DNA of 64,000 bases from Streptomyces sp. CCM_MD2014 (GTDB taxonomy: Bacteria; Actinomycetota; Actinomycetes; Streptomycetales; Streptomycetaceae): positions 2,604,001 through 2,668,000 of the forward strand of contig NZ_CP009754.1 of assembly GCF_000772045.1 (NCBI RefSeq), written 5' to 3'. The notes under the pieces are model-generated. The model worked only from the letters and a program-made list of their open reading frames with translations, was not told the DNA's origin and did not search any database. The position numbers and the translations under genes are program-made. This document shows positions 1 through 8,550 of this stretch, in pieces (the stretch's first letter is position 1; each line of letters begins with the position of its first letter).

Positions 1-2
1 CG

Positions 3-428
3 GGCCACCGCGGCGTGGACCTCGCCGCGGCGGACGGGACACCGGTGCGGGCGGTGGCCGCGGGGCGGGTGTCGTTCGCGGGGCCGGTCGCGGGCCGGGG
101 CGTGGTGTCGGTGGAGCTGGCGGGGACGGGCGATCCGCCCCTGCGGACGACGTACGCGCCGGTCGCGGCGGTGGTGGAGGAGGGCGACGTGGTGGCGGCC
201 GGGGAGGTGCTCGGCTCGGTGCGGCCGGCGGGCTCGCACTGCGCGGGCTGCCTGCACTGGGGCCTGCTGCGGGGCGATGTCTATCTGAACCCGCTGTCCC
301 TGCTCCCGCCGTGGCTGCTGGACGCGGGTCCGTCGAGGCTGCTGCCGGTGCTGGGGGTGCCGTTGCCCGGCCGGGCGGGGGTCAGCCCCGTACGCCCCGC
401 AGCGCCATGGAGACGGCCGCCTCCGTGA
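3..428 (+). CDS. M23-family metallopeptidase, C-terminal part (cut by window start)
   Basis: The frame is already open at the window edge and reads G-H-R-G-V-D-L, matching the metal-binding H-x(3)-D motif of LytM/M23 peptidases. The rest follows the family: 'AAADGTPVRAVAAGRVSFAG' after the motif and 'HWGLLRGDVYLNPLSLL' (H-x-G type end of the catalytic fold) near the close. These enzymes cut peptidoglycan cross-links outside the membrane. Any signal peptide or linker lies upstream of the window. The tail runs 47 bp into the convergent TetR gene. The family is clear; full length and substrate are not visible. Confidence 0.8.
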   Translation, partial: GHRGVDLAAADGTPVRAVAAGRVSFAGPVAGRGVVSVELAGTGDPPLRTTYAPVAAVVEEGDVVAAGEVLGSVRPAGSHCAGCLHWGLLRGDVYLNPLSLLPPWLLDAGPSRLLPVLGVPLPGRAGVSPVRPAAPWRRPPP

Positions 429-963
429 TGGCCGCCGGCTCCTCGGCCGCGCCCAGCTCGATCCGGCGTACGGCCGCGTCCACGACGCCCTGGAGGAGCA
501 TCGCCGCCAGTCGCGGCTGGTCGTGCCCCAGTTCGCCGAGCGCCTCGACGATCATCGCGATCAGCCCGCCGTGCGCGGCCCGGATCTTCTCCCGCGCGCC
601 GGCGTCCAGCTCACTCGCGGAGATGGCCACGACGGCCCGGTGCCGCCGGTCCCCGACCAGGTCGAGCTGGGTGCGCACATACGCCTCGACCTTGGCCTCG
701 GGCGCCGTCTCACGCTCCATGGCCGCCTCGACCTCCGCGGCCCAGACGGGGAAGTCGACGGCGCACAGTTCCTCGACGACGGCCGCCCGCGACCGGAAGT
801 ACTCGTAGACGGACGACCGGGCCAGACCCGTACGTTCGGCGAGGGCGGGGAAGGTCAGCGCCTCCGTCCCGCCGTCGGACAGCAGGGAGCGTGCCGCGTC
901 CAGCAGGGCGGCACGCTGCATCGACCGGTGCTCGGCCACAGAGGCCGCTCGAATCCTTGGCAC
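382..963 (-). CDS. TetR/AcrR-family transcriptional regulator
   Basis: A 193-residue protein with a GTG start. Residues about 17-62 form a TetR helix-turn-helix: 'AALLDAARSLL', 'ALTFPALAERTGLARSSVYEYF'. The helical C-terminal half should bind a ligand and dimerise, but nothing indicates which ligand. The gene stands alone: whiG ends about 100 bp upstream on the same strand, and an M23 peptidase gene converges from the other side with a 47-bp overlap. An ATG 14 codons inside ('MQRAALLD') is an alternative start. Family assignment is firm; the target genes are unknown. Confidence 0.85.
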   Translation of the reverse strand: MPRIRAASVAEHRSMQRAALLDAARSLLSDGGTEALTFPALAERTGLARSSVYEYFRSRAAVVEELCAVDFPVWAAEVEAAMERETAPEAKVEAYVRTQLDLVGDRRHRAVVAISASELDAGAREKIRAAHGGLIAMIVEALGELGHDQPRLAAMLLQGVVDAAVRRIELGAAEEPAAITEAAVSMALRGVRG

Positions 964-1066
964 GTCACCACTTTACGGACGCGGCACCGGGGACGGGAGT
1001 CACCTACCGGCCGGACGCCCGCCGACGGGCGGGCCGACCGGGGGGTTCTCGTGCCGGAAGTCCAGG

Positions 1067-1909
1067 TCAGCGGCCGAAGCCGGCAAGCTTGGCGCGCAGT
1101 TGCAACACCGACTTGGTGTGAATCTGGCTGACCCTGCTCTCGGTCACGCCCAGCACGTTCCCGATCTCGGCGAGGGTGAGGCCCTCGTAGTAGTACAGCG
1201 TGACGACGGTCTTCTCCCGCTCCGGCAGCGTGTTGATCGCGCGGGCCAGGAGCCGCCGCAGCTCCCGGTCCTCGGCGACCTCCACCGGATTGTCGGCGGC
1301 GGTGTCCTCCAGCGTGTCCATCAGGCTCAACCGGTCACCGCCCTCGCCGCCCGCGTGCAGGAGCTCCTCCAGGGCCACCACGTTCGCCAGCGACAACTGG
1401 CTGAAGACCGCGTGGAGGTCCTCCACCGCGATCCCCATCTCCACGGCGACCTCGCTCTCCGAGGGGGTGCGGCGCAGCCGTGCCTCCAGCGTCGCGTACG
1501 CGCGTTCCACGTTGCGCGCCTTCTGCCGCACCGACCGCGGGATCCAGTCCAGCGCGCGCAGTTCGTCGATCATCGCGCCCCTGATCCGGGTGATCGCGTA
1601 CGTCTCGAACTTGATCTCGCGGTCGACGTCGAACTTCTCGATGGCGTCGATCAGACCGAACACTCCGGAGGAGACGAAGTCGGCCTGCTCGACGTTGGGC
1701 GGCAGTCCCACACTGACCCGGCCCGCCACGTACTTCACGAGGGGCGAGTAGTGCAGGATCAGCTGTTCCCGCAGCCGCTCGTCGCCGGTCGCCTTGTACG
1801 ACCGCCACAGCTCGTCGAGCGTCGAGGGGGCGGACGGTCGCACGCTGCCACCGTCGCGGGCGGCTGGGGGGATCGCCGCCCGGTCGGACCCGGAGGTGTG
1901 CTGGGGCAT
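1067..1909 (-). CDS. whiG: RNA polymerase sigma factor WhiG (FliA/sigma-28 family)
   Basis: WhiG is the sigma factor that commits Streptomyces aerial hyphae to sporulation. The 280-residue product starts '[10 protein letters not shown]' and has sigma region 2 ('[20 protein letters not shown]', '[10 protein letters not shown]', '[20 protein letters not shown]'), region 3, and region 4 with the helix-turn-helix '[20 protein letters not shown]'. The frame stays open 71 codons further up, but this ATG gives the usual WhiG length. No strong ribosome binding site precedes it. The neighbouring dprA-yifB-yraN operon and the M23 gene match the streptomycete whiG locus. Confidence 0.96.
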   Translation of the reverse strand: MPQHTSGSDRAAIPPAARDGGSVRPSAPSTLDELWRSYKATGDERLREQLILHYSPLVKYVAGRVSVGLPPNVEQADFVSSGVFGLIDAIEKFDVDREIKFETYAITRIRGAMIDELRALDWIPRSVRQKARNVERAYATLEARLRRTPSESEVAVEMGIAVEDLHAVFSQLSLANVVALEELLHAGGEGGDRLSLMDTLEDTAADNPVEVAEDRELRRLLARAINTLPEREKTVVTLYYYEGLTLAEIGNVLGVTESRVSQIHTKSVLQLRAKLAGFGR

Positions 1910-2189
1910 TCGTCGCCTAGTGCCGTTCTGCCGTGATGTCGTGTGCTTGAGGCCGCCGGTCTGCTTTCTGGTGGTCACCTGCTGTCGGCCGTCTGCGTGG
2001 GGGCATCGTGAGCGTAGCGTGACTGGACTGTCGCGGTGTGCGAAGGAGCGGGTGGTGACCCTACGCAGATACGTTCCGCTGGACGCTCTACCGGGGGGAC
2101 GGTGATCGCTCTGGGTGATCACTCGAATACCCCAACTGCCGGAATCCCCACGGGCGTCGGGCTTCCCCCGGACGGCCGAACACGGTGCG

Positions 2190-3683
2190 TCAGCACGGCC
2201 TGCGACCGCCGCGAATCGAGATCATCGCCTGGCGTGTCAACTTCCAGCCGTCGCCGTGTCGTTCGACGTAACCAAGCGCTCGAAGCTCGTACAGTCTCGC
2301 GGTCGCGTCGTCCTTGGTGGTCTGGGCGCTGCGTGCCACCTCGGCCGCCGTCGCCGTTCCCCGCCCGGGGAGTCCGGCCAGTGTGCGGCGGGTCCGGGGC
2401 TCCAGGAGATCGGTGGGCAGGACCGGCCCGCGTCGCTCCGGCGGCAGCTCACCCATGGCGCCGACCAGTTCGACCACCTCGGCGGCGTCGCCGACGAGCA
2501 CCGCGTCGCCGCGCAGCAACTCGTGCACCCCGGCGGAGAGCGCGCTGGTCGCCGGTCCGGGCACACCCATCACGTGCCGGCCCAGCCGCCGGGCCGCGCG
2601 GGCGGTGACCAGCGAACCGCTGCGGTAGGCGGCCTCGACCACCACGGTGCCCCGGGTGAGCGCGGCGATGACCCGGTTGCGCAGGACGAATCTGCTCGGC
2701 GTCGGATGATCGCCCGGTGGCAGCTCTCCGACGACCAGACCCTGCTCGGCGATCCTGGTGATCAGCGCCGCGTGTCCGGGAGGGTAGGGACGGTCGACAC
2801 CGCAGGCGAGGACCGCGGCGGTGGCGCCGCCGGCGCCGAGGGCGCCCCGGTGTGCGGCGCCGTCGATGCCGTAGGCGCCGCCGGACACCACGACCCAGCC
2901 GCGCTCTGCCAGACCGGCGGCGAGGGTGGCGGCCATGTGGGCGCCGTACTCGGTGCAGGCGCGGGCGCCGACGACGGCGACCGACCTGAGCGCCCACATG
3001 CGCAGACTGGGCCCGCCGCGCACCCAGAGCCCGAGCGGGCGGGCGTCACCGAGGTCGTCGAGCTGCCCCGGCCACTCGGCGGTCCCCGGGATCACGAACC
3101 GCACCCCCGCGGACCGGGCGGCGGCCAGGTCACGATGCGGGTCGGCCATGCCCGCCCGGGCGCACAGGCCGGCCCACCGCTTTTCGCTCACTCCCGGCAG
3201 GGCGCGTGTGCCCTCGCGCAGGTGCCGCACGACTTCCACGACACCGCGCTCCCGCACCCACCGCCCTCCGGCCTCGTCCCCGGGCTCCAGAACCCGGGCG
3301 AGGAAGACCCGCCCGAGCAGCTCGAGGTCCAGGTCCGCCTCGCCGGGCGCGCTGCCCCTCCCGGCCGCGCCGCCGTCTCCGGCCGCGCCGTCCTTCCCGG
3401 CCGCGAGGTCCGGCCCGGCCGAGCCGTCCCCTCCGGCCGCGCCGTCTTCTCCGGCCTTCCAGCCCGCTCCGGCCGGCCCGTGCTTCCTCGCCGCGCCGTG
3501 CCTGCCGGCCGCGAAGTCCGGCCCGGCCGGGGCGCCGGCGTCAGATGCGCCGCCGCCCGGAGGGTCGACGCGCCATGGCTCATCGCTCTCCTCAGAGCCG
3601 CCTCCGGGCGGAGCGCCGCCAGCGGCCACGGCGTCGCCGTCGAACAGGGCGCCGTCCTGCGGCGGCACGGTGTCCCCGCTCAC
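2190..3683 (-). CDS. dprA: DNA-processing protein DprA/Smf
   Basis: DprA loads RecA on incoming single-stranded DNA in transformable bacteria; its role in Streptomyces is not settled. The Rossmann-like core is present: '[15 protein letters not shown]', '[18 protein letters not shown]', '[15 protein letters not shown]', then a C-terminal winged-helix region ('[19 protein letters not shown]'). The GTG start overlaps the yifB stop (GTGA) and follows a GGGAGC ribosome binding site. At 497 residues it exceeds usual DprA length, because about 100 residues near the N-terminus are low-complexity Gly/Ala/Pro with repeated 'GxAAG/DGAAG' units. Confidence 0.93.
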   Translation of the reverse strand: MSGDTVPPQDGALFDGDAVAAGGAPPGGGSEESDEPWRVDPPGGGASDAGAPAGPDFAAGRHGAARKHGPAGAGWKAGEDGAAGGDGSAGPDLAAGKDGAAGDGGAAGRGSAPGEADLDLELLGRVFLARVLEPGDEAGGRWVRERGVVEVVRHLREGTRALPGVSEKRWAGLCARAGMADPHRDLAAARSAGVRFVIPGTAEWPGQLDDLGDARPLGLWVRGGPSLRMWALRSVAVVGARACTEYGAHMAATLAAGLAERGWVVVSGGAYGIDGAAHRGALGAGGATAAVLACGVDRPYPPGHAALITRIAEQGLVVGELPPGDHPTPSRFVLRNRVIAALTRGTVVVEAAYRSGSLVTARAARRLGRHVMGVPGPATSALSAGVHELLRGDAVLVGDAAEVVELVGAMGELPPERRGPVLPTDLLEPRTRRTLAGLPGRGTATAAEVARSAQTTKDDATARLYELRALGYVERHGDGWKLTRQAMISIRGGRRPC

Positions 3684-5311
3684 GTCAGTGCTCCCAGGGC
3701 CATCGGGACGCCGCGCGGCACCCCGGTGCGCAGTTGCAGCGCCAGGGCCACGTCCCTCGGTTCGGGGCGGTCGTGACCGACGAGGTCCGCGACGGTCCAG
3801 GCGACGCGCAGGACGCGGTCGAGTCCGCGGGCGGTGAGGACACCGCGTTCCAGGCTGCGCTCCGCCTCGTCCAGCGCACCGGGCGCGGCGCGCCAGCGGC
3901 TGCGCAGCTCCCGGCCGGGCACCTCGCTGTTCGACCGCCACGGGGTGCCCGCGAGACGGGCGGCCGCCCGCTCCCGGGCCGCGCGCACCCGGTCGGCGAC
4001 CGTCGCGGTGGTGTCGCCCCGGGGGCCGGTGCCCGCCAGCTGGCCGCGCGTGACCCGGTCCACCTCGACCCGCAGGTCGACGCGGTCGAGCAGCGGCCCC
4101 GAGAGCCTGGCCTGGTAGCGCCGGATCGCCGAGGGCGGGCACTCGCACAACTCGTCGGTCCGCGAGAACCGCCCGCAGGGGCAGGGATTGGCGGCGAGCA
4201 CCATCAGGAACCGCGCCGGGAAACGCACCACGCCCGCGCTGCGCGCGATGACGACGTGCCCGGCCTCCAACGGCTGGCGCAGCGCGTCCAGCGCGTGACT
4301 GCTGAACTCCGGCGTCTCGTCCAGGAACAGGACGCCCCGGTGTGCCAGCGACACGGCTCCCGGCCGCGCCACTCCGGGGCCGCCCCCGACGAGGGCCTGC
4401 ATCGTCGCGGAGTGGTGGGGAGCGCAGTAGGGAGCCACGTCGATCAGGGGCTTGCCCGGCGGCAGCAGCCCCGCCACCGAGTGCACGGCGGTGACCTCGA
4501 GGGACTCCGCCCGGCACAGCCGGGGCAGGATGGCGGGCAGCCGTTCGGCGAGCATGGTCTTGCCGGCACCGGGCGGGCCTTCCAGGAACAGGTGGTGGCG
4601 ACCGGCCGCGGCGACCTCCACCGCCGTGCGCGCCGACTCCTGTCCGACGACGTCGGCGAGGTCGTGACCGTGGTCGTGCTGGGCCGCTCCCACACTGTGC
4701 ATTCCGGTGGCCGCGCCGGTGCCGGGCATGCGCAGACCGGCCAGGAGCGGGTCGGGGCGGCCCTGCTGTGTCTGCTCCTGCTCCTCCTCCGGCACGGGTT
4801 CGTCGGCGAGGACGGCGATCAGCTGGCGCAGGCTGCGCACGCCGAGCACCGACACCCCCGGCACCAGGGACGCCTCGGCGGCGGCGCACTCGGGTACCAC
4901 CACCTGCTCGTACCCGGCGTCCGCCGCGGCCAGCACCGCCGGCAGGATGCCGCGCACCGGTCGCACCCGGCCGTCCAGACCCAGCTCTCCGATCATCACG
5001 ATGTCGGCGAGCACCCGCGGGTCGATCCGCTCCGCGGCGCCCAGGACACTCGCGGCGACGGCGAGGTCGAAGCCGCTGCCGCTCTTGGGCACCGAGGCCG
5101 GGCTGAGTCCCACCGTCAGCTTCTTCTGGGGCCACTCCGCGCCCGAGTTGACCACGGCCGCCCGCACCCGGTCCCGGCTCTCCGTCAGGCTCTTGTCCGG
5201 CAGCCCCACCAGCGTGAACGCCGCCACGCCCGGTTCCAGGTCGGCCTGGACCTCCACCACCACGCCCTCGACGCCTACGAGCGCCACCGAGCACGTACGC
5301 GCGAACCCCAT
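3680..5311 (-). CDS. comM: YifB/ComM-family Mg-chelatase-like AAA ATPase
   Basis: A 543-residue AAA+ protein of the ComM type, which in Gram-negative bacteria is a helicase assisting branch migration during transformation. The N-terminal domain begins '[16 protein letters not shown]' and has 'FTLVGLPDKSLTESRDRV'. The ATPase carries Walker A 'GPPGAGKTMLAERLP', Walker B 'GVLFLDE' and a Cys-rich 'NPCPCGRF' segment. The start ATG overlaps the yraN stop by one base, and the stop overlaps the dprA start by four. The yraN-yifB-dprA order is the usual one. Confidence 0.94.
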   Translation of the reverse strand: MGFARTCSVALVGVEGVVVEVQADLEPGVAAFTLVGLPDKSLTESRDRVRAAVVNSGAEWPQKKLTVGLSPASVPKSGSGFDLAVAASVLGAAERIDPRVLADIVMIGELGLDGRVRPVRGILPAVLAAADAGYEQVVVPECAAAEASLVPGVSVLGVRSLRQLIAVLADEPVPEEEQEQTQQGRPDPLLAGLRMPGTGAATGMHSVGAAQHDHGHDLADVVGQESARTAVEVAAAGRHHLFLEGPPGAGKTMLAERLPAILPRLCRAESLEVTAVHSVAGLLPPGKPLIDVAPYCAPHHSATMQALVGGGPGVARPGAVSLAHRGVLFLDETPEFSSHALDALRQPLEAGHVVIARSAGVVRFPARFLMVLAANPCPCGRFSRTDELCECPPSAIRRYQARLSGPLLDRVDLRVEVDRVTRGQLAGTGPRGDTTATVADRVRAARERAAARLAGTPWRSNSEVPGRELRSRWRAAPGALDEAERSLERGVLTARGLDRVLRVAWTVADLVGHDRPEPRDVALALQLRTGVPRGVPMALGALT

Positions 5312-5673
5312 CACGCCACCCCCCGGGCGTGCTCGACCACGGGGGCGCCGCGCTGCGGGAGGAGGACGCCGACCAGGTCGATGCGCACGCCGCCGGGCGG
5401 AGCCCCTCCATGGGTCTGGATCCAGCGTTCGGCGAGCCGCCGCAGCCGCTCCGCCTTGTCCGGGGTCACGGCGGCCATCGGGTGCTCGAAGGAGCCGCCC
5501 CTGCGCGTCTTGACCTCGCAGACGACCAGGACGTCTCCGTCCCGGGCCACGATGTCGATCTCGCCGGTCCTGCCGCAGCGCCAGTTGCGCTCCAGCACGG
5601 TCATTCCGGCCCCGGTCAGCCGGCGGGCGGCGAGCGTCTCGCCGTACTCGCCCATCGCACCTCGTGCGTTCAT
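5311..5673 (-). CDS. yraN: YraN/UPF0102 endonuclease-like protein
   Basis: The protein has the core of the UPF0102 family, a restriction-endonuclease-like fold: '[17 protein letters not shown]', the E-I-D of '[20 protein letters not shown]' and the E-V-K triad, expected metal-binding residues. The start was placed at '[11 protein letters not shown]', ten codons inside the longest frame, because family similarity begins there. It heads the yraN-yifB-dprA operon; the stop overlaps the yifB ATG as TGATG. The cellular role of the family is poorly known. Confidence 0.9.
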   Translation of the reverse strand: MNARGAMGEYGETLAARRLTGAGMTVLERNWRCGRTGEIDIVARDGDVLVVCEVKTRRGGSFEHPMAAVTPDKAERLRRLAERWIQTHGGAPPGGVRIDLVGVLLPQRGAPVVEHARGVA

Positions 5674-5761
5674 GTCGGCACCACCTCCGGCGCCAACCAT
5701 CACGCAGAGCAGCGGATCCCGTCACTCACGGTGAACTACTCACCGGTTGTGGAAAACTCCG

Positions 5762-6070
5762 TCACCCGCCCGGAAGCTCCAGGTCGCTCTTGTTCAGCTC
5801 CTCGATGTTCACGTCTTTGAACGTCAACACCCGCACCTGCTTGACGAACCGGGCCGGCCGGTACATGTCCCACACCCAGGCATCAGCCATGGAGACCTCG
5901 AAGAACACCTCGCCCTGGACCGAGTGGACCTGCATCTCGTAGTCGTTGGTGAGGTAGAAACGCCGCTCGGTCTCGATCACGTATTTGAACAGACCGACGA
6001 CATCGCGGTACTCCCGGTAGAGCTTGAGCTCCATCTCGGTCTCGTACTTCTCGAGGTCCTCGGCGCTCAT
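5762..6070 (-). CDS. DUF2469-family conserved protein
   Basis: A 102-residue acidic protein ('MSAEDLEKYETEMELKLYRE', 'ERRFYLTNDYEMQVHSVQGE', 'WVWDMYRPARFVKQVRVLTF') matching the small DUF2469 family common in actinobacteria, usually next to yraN. No membrane segment or catalytic motif is visible and no function is known. The ATG is preceded by GGGGAACATGCC, a usable ribosome binding site. It is separated from yraN by about 90 bp and may share its transcript. Confidence 0.88.
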   Translation of the reverse strand: MSAEDLEKYETEMELKLYREYRDVVGLFKYVIETERRFYLTNDYEMQVHSVQGEVFFEVSMADAWVWDMYRPARFVKQVRVLTFKDVNIEELNKSDLELPGG

Positions 6071-6126
6071 GGCATGTTCCCCTTCAGCCGTGCGGTCCCC
6101 CCATTGTGCGCCAGTCCCGTGCGCCC

Positions 6127-6657
6127 CTAGACGATTTCGGTGTCCAGGGTCACCGGGCCGGCCGGGGGACCTTCGTCGAGCAGCGTGCGCAGCAGCTCGG
6201 CGAGTCTGGTCGGATACACCGTCTCACGTGCCCGGGTCAGTTCCTGACACGTCCACCAGCGCGCTCCGGCGACGCTGCGCCGCTCCAGTTCGGTGAGGCC
6301 GGGGCCCACCGCCTCGGTGGCGGTCCGGGCGGTGCGGGCCAGGTAGTACCACTCGTCCTGGTCCCAGCGGCGGCCCGCGAAGGGGAAGGAGCACCTGCGC
6401 CGCCACAGCACCGGGCCGAGTTCGACGTCGGTGATGCCGGTCTCCTCCCGGAGCTCGCGCCGGGCGGCCTCGGCACGGGTCTCGTCGCCCTCCACACCCC
6501 CGCCGGGCGTGAACCACCAGTCGTCGGCGGGGTCGTCCGGTTCGTGCCCGTGCAGGAGCAGGATGCGGTCGTCGGGGTCGAGCAGCACGACCCGGGCGAC
6601 CCGGCGCAGTCCGCCCTCGTAGGTGTCCTGTGCCGCCGGGGTCTCCTCAGCGGCCAC
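6127..6657 (-). CDS. Nudix hydrolase
   Basis: A 176-residue protein carrying a complete Nudix box: G-x5-E-x7-REL-x-EE-x-G-I (from 'GGVEGDET' to 'RELREETGI'), which binds the metal needed to hydrolyse nucleoside diphosphate-linked substrates. The core also has 'ARVVLLDPDDRILLLHG' and 'WWFTPGGG'. The GTG start lies inside the end of sipZ (11-bp overlap) and follows GGAG, so translation is probably coupled to the signal peptidase genes. The substrate cannot be told from sequence. Confidence 0.9.
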   Translation of the reverse strand: MAAEETPAAQDTYEGGLRRVARVVLLDPDDRILLLHGHEPDDPADDWWFTPGGGVEGDETRAEAARRELREETGITDVELGPVLWRRRCSFPFAGRRWDQDEWYYLARTARTATEAVGPGLTELERRSVAGARWWTCQELTRARETVYPTRLAELLRTLLDEGPPAGPVTLDTEIV

Positions 6658-7423
6658 GGGCGGGCTCCGCTTCCCTTCGGGCGCGGGAGGCCCCGGCCCG
6701 CTTGGCCAGCGGACCGTAGGCCGCACCGCCCAGGATCAGCACGGCCCCGGCGATCACCAGCGCCACGACCGTCCGCAGCGGGCCCGGTGAGGACAGGTCC
6801 CCCAGCGCCTGGAATCCGGTCGGCCGCTCCAGCATGCCGTTCATCGGCCAGGCCACGGCGTCCACGCGGGCGTCCACGGCGCCGCGCGACACGGTGCCGC
6901 GGGCCGCGTCGGTGAGGTGGGCGGTGGAGTCCACGGAGTTGTCGCGCTCGTCACCGAGGAGGAACAGGCGGCCCTCCGGGACCTTCACCGTCTGGAAGTC
7001 GCTGATCTCGGCCGGCGTGCCGGCGGGCAGGTACGGCTCGTCGATCACCTTGCCGTTGACCTTCAGTTTGCCCTTCTGGCAGCAGGAGACGGTGTCCCCG
7101 CCGACGGCGACGACCCGCTTGACCATGGGCGCGTTGGCCCAGGTCGCGTCGTTGAACACGACGACGTCGCCGCGGCGGACGTCGGCGCCGTCGATGCGCT
7201 GCGCCAGGACCCGGTCACCGGCGTCGATGGTCGGCGTCATCGAGCTGGTCGGCACGGTGTAGGGCCGGTAGACCACCGCACCCCAGCCGAACCCGCCGAG
7301 GAACAGCACCAGACCCAGCGCCACGGCGATGCCGGACAGCCGCTGCCCGGTCCGGCCGCCCGCCGGACGCCTGTTCGCCGCGCCGCCGCGCGGGACCGTA
7401 CGTGTCGTGCTCTCGCCACCCAT
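6647..7423 (-). CDS. sipZ: Type I signal peptidase, SipZ-like
   Basis: A 258-residue S26 signal peptidase. It has one N-terminal membrane helix ('GIAVALGLVLFLGGFGWGAV'), the serine motif 'VPTSSMTPTIDAGDRVL' with Ser40-type nucleophile, the lysine motif 'MVKRVVAVGGDTV' and the box 'LGDERDNSVDS'. A second hydrophobic segment near the end ('VVALVIAGAVLILGGAAYGP') fits SipZ. It cleaves signal peptides of exported proteins at the outer membrane face. It is the last of four sip genes and overlaps the Nudix gene. Confidence 0.92.
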   Translation of the reverse strand: MGGESTTRTVPRGGAANRRPAGGRTGQRLSGIAVALGLVLFLGGFGWGAVVYRPYTVPTSSMTPTIDAGDRVLAQRIDGADVRRGDVVVFNDATWANAPMVKRVVAVGGDTVSCCQKGKLKVNGKVIDEPYLPAGTPAEISDFQTVKVPEGRLFLLGDERDNSVDSTAHLTDAARGTVSRGAVDARVDAVAWPMNGMLERPTGFQALGDLSSPGPLRTVVALVIAGAVLILGGAAYGPLAKRAGASRARREAEPARGR

Positions 7424-7527
7424 GGAGCCGCACCTTACCCGGCGGTACGCCGACGGGGCAGCCCCCTCCCGGCGACCGGAAGACGGCCGGAAGGGGGCTG
7501 TTCGAACCTCAGCGGGCTGCGGTGGGC

Positions 7528-8550
7528 TCAGCGGGTCTCGACCGGGGCGGTGCGGCGACGGCGCCACCAGACGAACGGAGCCACGCCGGCGAGGGCCAGA
7601 CCCTGGGGAGCGACCGAGAGCGCGGCGGCGGCCGAGGACCGGGTCTGGGCCTGGGACTGCAGGCCGTCCTGGCCGAAGGTGTCCGGGACCGGCAGGGTGC
7701 TCCAGCGGTCCATCGGCCAGGCGACCACGATGGCGCGGCCGACGACCTCGTCCACCGGGACCATGCCGCCGTTCTTGTCCGACTGGTTGTAGCGCGAGTC
7801 CCGGGAGTTCTGCCGGTGGTCGCCCATGACCCAGATTTTGCCCTCGGGCACCGTGACCTTGAACCGGCCGCCCTGGTCGTCGTCCGAGCACGGCGTGTTG
7901 CCGGGGTAGACGTACGGCTCGTTCAGCGCCTTGCCGTTGACCTTGAGCGGGCCGGTCTTGTTGCACTCGACCGTGTCGCCGGCGACGCCGATGACGCGCT
8001 TGATCAGGTCCTTCTCGTCCGCGGACGGCATCAGGCCGATCCAGCTGAGGACGGTCTGGAGCGCGTTCGGGTCGGGCGTCGGCTCGCCCGCCAGCCAGTC
8101 GGCCGGATCGTGGAAGACGACGACCTCACCGCGCTCTGGTTCGGAGCCGAACCAGGGGGTCAGCTTGTCGACCAGGACCCGGTCACCGATCTGCAGGGTG
8201 TTCTCCATCGAGGAGGACGGGATGGAGAACGCCTGCACCAGGAACGTCTTGATCAGCAGGGCGAGCACCAGCGCGATGCCGATCAGGATCGGCAGTTCCT
8301 TCCAGAAGGAGCGCTGCTTCTTGGCCGCGGGAGGTGTCGCGGGCGGTGTCCCGCCGACCCCCTCCTCCTCGGTCCCGCCGTTGCGCCCGTTCTGGCCGCT
8401 GTGTCCGTTCGTCACCCTGCCGTCCTCGGTTCCGGAGCCGTACCCGGAGTCCGGGGCGCCGACCGCCGCCGGGCCGGCCGCCTCCTCGGGGCGTCCGCGG
8501 TTCTCCTCGCCGTCGTGTCCGGACCGTGCGCCAACCGCCACATCCCCCAC
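7528..8550 (-). CDS. sipY: Type I signal peptidase, SipY-like
   Basis: A 340-residue signal peptidase with GTG start. A hydrophilic N-terminal region of about 80 residues precedes the membrane helix ('LPILIGIALVLALLIKTFLV'). Catalytic motifs are intact: 'SIPSSSMENTLQIGDRVLVD' (Ser), 'DLIKRVIGVAGDTVE' (Lys), 'VMGDHRQNSRDSR'. A hydrophobic C-terminal stretch precedes 'WWRRRR'. The upstream sipX frame overlaps the first third of this gene (see sipX). Second last of the four-gene sip cluster; about 100 bp separate it from sipZ. Confidence 0.93.
   Translation of the reverse strand: MGDVAVGARSGHDGEENRGRPEEAAGPAAVGAPDSGYGSGTEDGRVTNGHSGQNGRNGGTEEEGVGGTPPATPPAAKKQRSFWKELPILIGIALVLALLIKTFLVQAFSIPSSSMENTLQIGDRVLVDKLTPWFGSEPERGEVVVFHDPADWLAGEPTPDPNALQTVLSWIGLMPSADEKDLIKRVIGVAGDTVECNKTGPLKVNGKALNEPYVYPGNTPCSDDDQGGRFKVTVPEGKIWVMGDHRQNSRDSRYNQSDKNGGMVPVDEVVGRAIVVAWPMDRWSTLPVPDTFGQDGLQSQAQTRSSAAAALSVAPQGLALAGVAPFVWWRRRRTAPVETR

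Noticed and set aside
3684..5411. Long open frame extending dprA upstream to over 1000 residues
   Set aside because: The extra part is yifB read in another frame (Arg/Pro-rich, no family features); dprA starts at the GTG overlapping the yifB stop.
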